A stretch of 64,000 bases of DNA, from assembly GCA_036272195.1 (NCBI GenBank), contig DATAZE010000043.1:160419-224418 (forward strand), given 5' to 3'. Made by a program: the position numbers and the translations under genes. Under the pieces are notes generated by a model. The model made no database searches and was not told where the DNA came from. It was given only the letters and a program-made list of their open reading frames with translations. Of the stretch, positions 59,976-64,000 are shown in pieces. Positions within the stretch are counted from its first letter, which is position 1. Every line of letters begins with the position of its first letter. Source of the stretch: DASXHY01 sp036272195 (GTDB lineage Bacteria > Verrucomicrobiota > Verrucomicrobiia > Limisphaerales > DASXHY01).

Positions 59976-60386
59976 ATGGCCGCAACATTAAAACTGGAAA
60001 TCGTGACGCCGGACTCGAAGGCCTTCTCCGAGGACGTGGAGATGGTCACGCTGCCGGGCGTCGAAGGCGAGATGGGCATTTATCCGCAGCACGTGCCGTT
60101 GATGACACAAATCGTGGCGGGCGAAATCATCGCGCGCAAAGGCGGGAAAGATTATTTCCTGGCCATTGGCGAAGGGTTCGTGGAGGTCACCGGCGACCAT
60201 GTGTCCATTCTCGCAGACATGGCCATTCGGGCGGAGAATATCGACGAAGCCAAAGCCGAGGAAGCCCGCCGTCGCGCCGAAGCGCGTCTCGCGGAGAAGT
60301 TGAGTGATGAAGATACGGCGGCTGTGCAGGCCGCGCTGGCGCATTCAGTGGCCCAACTCAAGGTAAAGCGGCGGAACGTCAGATAG
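59976..60386 (+). CDS. atpC: ATP synthase F1 subunit epsilon
   Basis: 136 residues. N-terminal beta sandwich (LKLEIVTPDSKAFSEDVEMVTLPGVEGEMGIYPQHVPLMTQIVAGEI...FVEVTGDHVSILADMAI) and a C-terminal helical pair (EAKAEEARRRAEARLAEKLSDEDTAAVQAALAHSVAQLKVKRR). It is the inhibitory rotor subunit. Terminator follows. Confidence 0.95.
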   Translation: MAATLKLEIVTPDSKAFSEDVEMVTLPGVEGEMGIYPQHVPLMTQIVAGEIIARKGGKDYFLAIGEGFVEVTGDHVSILADMAIRAENIDEAKAEEARRRAEARLAEKLSDEDTAAVQAALAHSVAQLKVKRRNVR

Positions 60387-60413
60387 TCCGGCGCTGAATA
60401 ATTAATTCAAAAT

Positions 60414-60443
60414 AAAAAGCCGCCAAATTTTGGCGGCTTTTTT
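60414..60443 (+). terminator. Rho-independent terminator of the atp operon
   Basis: GCCGCC-AAATTTT-GGCGGC with AAAAA before and TTTTTT after. The symmetric A/T flanks make it work in both directions, so it may also terminate the convergent sulfur-carrier gene that ends at 60478. Confidence 0.88.
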
Positions 60444-60477
60444 ATTGCGGTATTCGATTTACGATTTACGAGTCCGT

Positions 60478-60753
60478 CTAACCGCCGGCGATCGCGGGGA
60501 TAATGCTGATTTCATCGCCATCCTTCAACGGAGTCTTTTGGTTCTCGAGAAACCGGATGTCCTCTTCGTTCAAATAGATATTCACGAACCGGCGCACTTC
60601 GCCTTTTTCATCCATCAAACGTTCCTGGATTCCGGGGAAGCGCGTCTGCAATTCGATAATGGCTTCGCCGATATTGACCGCGGTGACTTCGACGAGTTCC
60701 TCGTTGTTGGTCAATTTGCGAAGCGGTGTGGGGATACGGATTTTTTTTGGCAT
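60478..60753 (-). CDS. MoaD/ThiS-family sulfur carrier (ubiquitin-like, GG terminus)
   Basis: 91 residues from the ATG at 60753 (MPKKIRIPTPLRKLTN). A beta-grasp fold: ELVEVTAVNIGEAIIELQTRFPGIQERLMDEKGEVRRFVNIYLNEEDIRFLENQKTPLKDGDEISIIPAIAGG. The terminal Gly-Gly is the activation site for C-terminal thiocarboxylate. It follows the PLP enzyme by 16 bases and shares its riboswitch. No activating E1-like or JAMM gene is in the window. The pairing with the PLP enzyme suggests it donates sulfur to that reaction. Confidence 0.88.
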   Translation of the reverse strand: MPKKIRIPTPLRKLTNNEELVEVTAVNIGEAIIELQTRFPGIQERLMDEKGEVRRFVNIYLNEEDIRFLENQKTPLKDGDEISIIPAIAGG

Positions 60754-60769
60754 AAATAATTGAGTACCG

Positions 60770-62017
60770 TCATATTGAACTACACACGTCCACTTTTTGC
60801 TCCTCCGCGACCAACGCCTCAAACTCCCTCAAACTCGGTTTGATCTCGCGCGGCTTGCCGATGTAGCCATCCACCGCATCGAGCGTTTTCAGACCGTTGC
60901 CGGTGATGCAGAGCACGGCGGAATCCTGACGCCCGATGGTCCCATTTCCAATGAGTTTTCTCGCGACGCCGACCGTCACGCCACCGGCGGTCTCGGCAAA
61001 AATACCTTCAGTTTCAGCCAGAAGCTGGATGGCACTGCGAATTTCCTCGTCGGTCACGTCTTCGGCTGTACCGCCGGTTTCTTTCATCACCTTCAGCGCG
61101 TAAAAGCCGTCGGCCGGCGTGCCGATGGCGAGTGATTTCGCAATAGTATTTGGTTTCACCGGTTTAAAAAAATCGCGGCCGGCCTTGTGCGCGGCTGAAA
61201 TGGGTGAACAACCTTCCGCCTGGGCGCCGTGCAAATGCGTTTCACATTCGGTGATGAGGCCCAGCCTGGTCAGTTCCTGATAGCCCTTGTGGATCTTCGT
61301 GAGCAGGGAGCCGGAAGCCATCGGCACAATGGTGTGTTGCGGCAAGCGCCAGCCGAGTTGCTCGACGACTTCGTAGGCCATGCTCTTGGAGCCTTCGGCG
61401 TAATAGGGGCGCATGTTCATATTCACGAACGCCCAGTTGAATTTGCCCGCGATTTCGGCGCACAAGCGATTCACTTCATCGTAATGACCTTTGACGGAAA
61501 TGACATTCGCGCCGTATACGAGGGAGTTCAGAATTTTTCCCTGCTCGAGATCGGAGGGAATAAAAACATAAGCATTCAACGTGGCCGCGGCGGCTTGGGC
61601 GGCGACCGAATTGGCCAGGTTGCCGGTCGAAGCGCAGGCGACGGTATCAAAGCCGAGCTCGCGCGCGCGGCTCAAGGCGACACTCACGACGCGGTCCTTG
61701 AAGGATAGGGTGGGGTAATTGACGGCGTCGTTCTTGATCCACAGTTCGCGAATGCCGAGCTTTTTGGCGAGGCGATCCGCTTTGATGAGAGGCGTAAAGC
61801 CGACTTGCAAGCCGACTGTCGGGTCATTTTGAACGGGGAGAAGTTCACGGTAACGCCACATGCTTTTGGGCCGCGTGGCGAGGGCGGTGCGCGTCAGGGA
61901 TTTTTTAATGAGGTCGTAATCATAAACGACTTCGAGCGGGCCGAAGTCGAATTCGCAGACGTGCGTGGCGGTAAGCGGATATTCCCGCCCGCATTCGCGG
62001 CATTTCAGCGCTTTCAT
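60770..62017 (-). CDS. thrC: Threonine-synthase-like PLP enzyme, candidate homocysteine synthase
   Basis: About 415 residues. A zinc-ribbon-like N-terminus (ALKCRECGREYPLTATHVCEFDFGPLEV) precedes a fold-type II PLP domain with the lysine in NYPTLSFKDRVVSVALSRA (FKDR), GANVISVKGHYDEV and glycine-rich VLCITGNGLKT. By homology this is threonine synthase, converting O-phosphohomoserine to threonine. However, its leader is a SAM-I riboswitch and the next gene is a sulfur carrier. A threonine-synthase homologue that makes homocysteine with a sulfur carrier has, as I recall, been described in Streptomyces (MetM/MetO), so the function may differ. ATG at 62017 is preceded by GAAGG; one at 62032 is also possible. 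Confidence 0.85.
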   Translation of the reverse strand: MKALKCRECGREYPLTATHVCEFDFGPLEVVYDYDLIKKSLTRTALATRPKSMWRYRELLPVQNDPTVGLQVGFTPLIKADRLAKKLGIRELWIKNDAVNYPTLSFKDRVVSVALSRARELGFDTVACASTGNLANSVAAQAAAATLNAYVFIPSDLEQGKILNSLVYGANVISVKGHYDEVNRLCAEIAGKFNWAFVNMNMRPYYAEGSKSMAYEVVEQLGWRLPQHTIVPMASGSLLTKIHKGYQELTRLGLITECETHLHGAQAEGCSPISAAHKAGRDFFKPVKPNTIAKSLAIGTPADGFYALKVMKETGGTAEDVTDEEIRSAIQLLAETEGIFAETAGGVTVGVARKLIGNGTIGRQDSAVLCITGNGLKTLDAVDGYIGKPREIKPSLREFEALVAEEQKVDVCSSI

Positions 62018-62040
62018 GTAGCCTTCTTCCATAAATCTTT

Positions 62041-62126
62041 TGTAGCGGCGGTCTGTGACCGCCGGATTACTTTTTCACTTCGCCGATATGTTCTCATGTC
62101 ACCGGCGGTCATAGACCGCGGCTACA
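62041..62126. repeat. 86-base inverted-repeat element between riboswitch and thrC
   Basis: TGTAGC (62041) and GCTACA (62126) bound arms of 25 bases that match at 23 positions. Each arm itself folds (GGCGGTC-TGT-GACCGCC; GGCGGTC-ATA-GACCGC). It lies between the riboswitch terminator and the thrC start, thus in the transcribed leader. Same architecture as the element at 4581-4636. Confidence 0.75.
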
Positions 62127-62146
62127 GGTTCAGGGGCAATAAAAAA

Positions 62147-62171
62147 CCCCTTCTCATCAGGTGAGAAGAGG
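62147..62171 (-). terminator. Riboswitch-controlled terminator
   Basis: Minus strand: CCTCTTCTCA-CCTGA-TGAGAAGGGG followed by TTTTTT. The 5-prime half is complementary to the 3-prime part of the riboswitch P1 (ATGAGAAGAG), giving an anti-terminator alternative. So SAM binding should promote termination. Confidence 0.85.
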
Positions 62172-62192
62172 TCGGCAAATGATTTGTGCTCT

Positions 62193-62306
62193 TCTCATTT
62201 TCCCCGACATACCGACGTCGGGCTGGAATTGGCACCAGCATCAGACTTACGTCCAACCGGTTGCCGTGGCTTCATCGGGCCAGTCCCTCAGCCACTCTGC
62301 ATGAGA
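62193..62306 (-). promoter_or_regulatory. SAM-I (S-box) riboswitch
   Basis: Read on the minus strand, the aptamer shows the diagnostic core AGAGTGGCTGAGGGACTGG, CCCGATGAAGCC, CGGCAACC and GGTGCCAATTCC, ending GGGGAAAATGAGAAG. P1 pairs TCTCAT (62306-62301) with ATGAGA (62198-62193). It is an OFF switch for thrC and the sulfur carrier. S-box control is expected for sulfur and methionine genes, not for threonine synthesis. The promoter should lie at about 62310-62400. Confidence 0.92.
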
Positions 62307-62440
62307 TCCGTTGCATCAACGGATGCGGATAAATTGATGGATAACATTGAAACTGTCAATAATTTTCTTAAGCGGGCTGAAAAACCCGGATTTCAAGCTT
62401 GCGTTTTCGAGGCCTGACCGGGAGATTGCACCCCCTGAAT

Positions 62441-63169
62441 ATGGAATCTGACGTTACGCAATCCGCGCTATTTTACAAACTGTGGGCCTGGGCCGAAAAA
62501 AACAAAAAACAACTTCTTTGGGGGAGTGTTGTTGTGGTGGTCCTGGGCCTCGGCATTGCTTTTTGGCTGGTTCATGAAAACCAAAAGCAGAACGACGCCA
62601 ATGAGGCGCTGTCGAAATTGGCGGGCCAGAGCATGACGCCTCCGGGAACGGGGCCGTCTCCCGATGCTTTGCTTAAAGTAACCGCGGATTATTCCGACAC
62701 GGACGCCGGCCAGCGGGCCTTGATGCTGGGCGCGGTGGCTTTGTTCGATGGGGGAAAATACGATGAGGCGCAAGCGCGGTTTCAACAGTTTTTGAAAGAT
62801 TATAGCGAATCGCCCTTCGTGTCTCAGGCAGCGTTTGGAGTGGCAGCGTGTTACGATGCGCAAGGCAAAACCCAAGACGCCATTTCCGGTTACCAAGGCG
62901 TTGTTGATCGTTACCCGAACCAGAACGTGGGTCCGCAGGCGAAATTGGCCCTCGGACGGTTGCTCGAAGGCCAGGGCAAATTCACAGAAGCCCGAAGCAA
63001 CTTCCAGGAAGTCCTCCGCTCCTCTCAGGGAACGATTGCTTCGGAAGCGGCCTCGCGTTTGCAGGAGTTGAATACGGCCCATCCCGAAACATTGGAATCC
63101 ACCAATCGGTCAGTGGCGCCCACAGCGCCCGCCATGCCCGCCGCGCCTGTGTTGAATCCCAAACCTTGA
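62441..63169 (+). CDS. Tetratricopeptide-repeat membrane protein (YfgM-like)
   Basis: About 242 residues. An N-terminal cytoplasmic stretch (FYKLWAWAEKNKKQLLWGS) and one span (VVVVVLGLGIAFWLVH), then TPR repeats (about 80-205; ALMLGAVALFDGGKYDEAQARFQQFLKDYSESPFVSQAAFGVAACYDAQGKTQDAISGYQGVVDRYP, LGRLLEGQGKFTEARSNFQEVL). Resembles YfgM/TPR_21 proteins that sit at the Sec translocon, an inference. Start ATG at 62441. Its stop overlaps the TTG three bases before the next gene's ATG. Confidence 0.82.
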   Translation: MESDVTQSALFYKLWAWAEKNKKQLLWGSVVVVVLGLGIAFWLVHENQKQNDANEALSKLAGQSMTPPGTGPSPDALLKVTADYSDTDAGQRALMLGAVALFDGGKYDEAQARFQQFLKDYSESPFVSQAAFGVAACYDAQGKTQDAISGYQGVVDRYPNQNVGPQAKLALGRLLEGQGKFTEARSNFQEVLRSSQGTIASEAASRLQELNTAHPETLESTNRSVAPTAPAMPAAPVLNPKP

Positions 63170-63171
63170 TC

Positions 63172-63864
63172 ATGAATCCGAGGCTCTTGAAGCAATGCGC
63201 GGCGGAGTTCGTCGGCACGTTTACACTGATCTTCGTGGGGATTGGCGCCATTGCCAACAACACGCCGACCTCTGGACTTGGCTTGCTGGGCGTGGCATTT
63301 GCCCATGGACTGGCCATCGGCGTGATGGTCACCGCGACGGGCGCGATCTCCGGCGGACAATTGAATCCGGCGGTGACGTTTGGTTTGCTGGTTGGCGGGC
63401 AAATGGATTTGAAGAAATCAATTGCCTATTGGATTTCTCAATTGGCCGGCGGAACGGCAGCGGCTTTGTTGTGCGCCTCGCTGTTGGGAATGGCTGCGGT
63501 TTCAGGCGGGACGCCGGATATTTCGTTGAACAGCAGCGGCGCTCCGGTGGTGTCCACGGTGCAGGCGATCACGATTGAAGCAGTCCTCACGTTCTTCCTG
63601 GTTTTTGTTGTTTACGGTTCCGCGGTGGATGCGCGCGCGCCGAAGATTGGCGGGCTGGCGATTGGTCTGACGGTCGCGCTGGACATTATGTTCGGCGGCC
63701 CGCTGACCGGCGCGGCCATGAATCCTGCGCGCACTTTCGGCCCGGCGCTGGCCAGCGGCCATTGGAATAATCACATCGTTTATTGGGCCGGCCCGTTGGC
63801 CGGCGGGGCGCTCGCTGGATTGATTTACGGTCGCTTTCTCATTCGGGAATCTCGCCAGGCATGA
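63172..63864 (+). CDS. Aquaporin (MIP family)
   Basis: 230 residues, six spans. Both NPA boxes are present: QLNPAVTFG (65-67) and AAMNPARTFGPA (184-186). The Arg after the second box (the selectivity-filter arginine) is kept. Small residues around the filter (Gly/Ala) do not decide between water and glycerol; the length fits AqpZ-like water channels. ATG two codons after a TTG is the better start. ATGA overlaps the next gene. Confidence 0.9.
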   Translation: MNPRLLKQCAAEFVGTFTLIFVGIGAIANNTPTSGLGLLGVAFAHGLAIGVMVTATGAISGGQLNPAVTFGLLVGGQMDLKKSIAYWISQLAGGTAAALLCASLLGMAAVSGGTPDISLNSSGAPVVSTVQAITIEAVLTFFLVFVVYGSAVDARAPKIGGLAIGLTVALDIMFGGPLTGAAMNPARTFGPALASGHWNNHIVYWAGPLAGGALAGLIYGRFLIRESRQA

Positions 63865-64000
63865 AGTTGACAATAATTGGAACCGGCTATGTGGGCCTGG
63901 TGACAGGCACGTGTTTTGCGGAAGTGGGGCACCGGGTCATCTGCGTTGATAACGACGAGGCCAAGGTAAAAATGCTGCAAGGCGGAGGCATCCCGATCTA
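63861..64000 (+). CDS. UDP-glucose 6-dehydrogenase (partial, N-terminus)
   Basis: The 46 codons visible before the window ends give MKLTIIGTGYVGLVTGTCFAEVGHRVICVDNDEAKVKMLQGGGIPI, the NAD-binding GxGxxG start of the UDP-glucose/GDP-mannose dehydrogenase family. Such enzymes make UDP-glucuronate for polysaccharides. Overlap with the aquaporin stop (ATGA) suggests cotranscription. Exact substrate cannot be told from this fragment. Confidence 0.88.
   Translation, partial: MKLTIIGTGYVGLVTGTCFAEVGHRVICVDNDEAKVKMLQGGGIPI

Noticed and set aside
58390..59988. A 532-codon open frame on the minus strand opposite atpD
   Set aside because: It is antisense to a well-conserved gene and its product has no family features; it follows from the codon bias of atpD.
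60414..60443. Small gene between atpC and the sulfur carrier
   Set aside because: The interval holds only the terminator and low-complexity sequence; a plus-strand frame at 60430 is antisense to the carrier.

Overview
The window most likely comes from a chromosome of a member of the Verrucomicrobiota, probably close to Pedosphaera/Limisphaerales. The reasons are the overall gene style: sigma-70 family ECF factors with long C-terminal membrane and coiled-coil tails, several FTLIELLVVIAIIG prepilin-like proteins, a large Ig/VWA surface protein, a GldAFG-type ABC system, moderately high GC and a dense scatter of short hairpin repeats. This placement is inference from gene content; there is no rRNA in the window. 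I saw no tRNA, CRISPR array, integrase or transposase.

Layout. 1-4.5 kb (minus): a Gld-type ABC exporter (auxiliary protein cut by the window edge, permease, ATPase) and an HtrA protease. 4.7-9.8 kb (plus): a DUF2851 protein and a large secreted Ig-like/VWA protein. 10-16.4 kb: infC, recA, murJ and transaldolase on the minus strand, with a small hydrolase on the plus strand. 17.3-19.3 kb: two prepilin-like proteins and a small zinc-ribbon protein. 19.6-24.6 kb: a LysM protein, a RelBE-like pair, purM, a PIN-domain toxin-antitoxin pair and an unusual radical SAM protein. 24.8-36 kb: purD, two membrane-tethered sigma factors, secreted proteins, an apparently inactive S41 peptidase homologue and a three-domain phosphatase/RpiB/GlyA fusion. 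36.7-46.2 kb: rho, a lipoprotein with ResB/CcsA cytochrome c maturation proteins, and secA. 46.4-51.8 kb: a zinc/manganese uptake locus (porin, two binding proteins, ATPase, permease). 51.8-60.4 kb: a degenerate ABC ATPase and the complete F1Fo ATP synthase operon, interrupted by an ORF6N-domain gene between atpA and atpG. 60.5-62.3 kb (minus): a SAM-I riboswitch, a threonine-synthase-like enzyme and a GG-terminated ubiquitin-like sulfur carrier. 62.4 kb to the end: a TPR membrane protein, an aquaporin and the start of a UDP-glucose dehydrogenase.

The most interesting systems are: the riboswitch, PLP enzyme and sulfur carrier unit, which looks like homocysteine synthesis from O-phosphohomoserine rather than plain threonine synthesis; the triple fusion of tyrosine phosphatase, ribose-5-phosphate isomerase B and serine hydroxymethyltransferase; the ORF6N gene inside the atp operon; sigma factors carrying secretin-like and pseudopilin-like tails; and a family of inverted-repeat elements whose arms are themselves hairpins. 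One of these repeats supplies the leader peptide of a prepilin-like gene.
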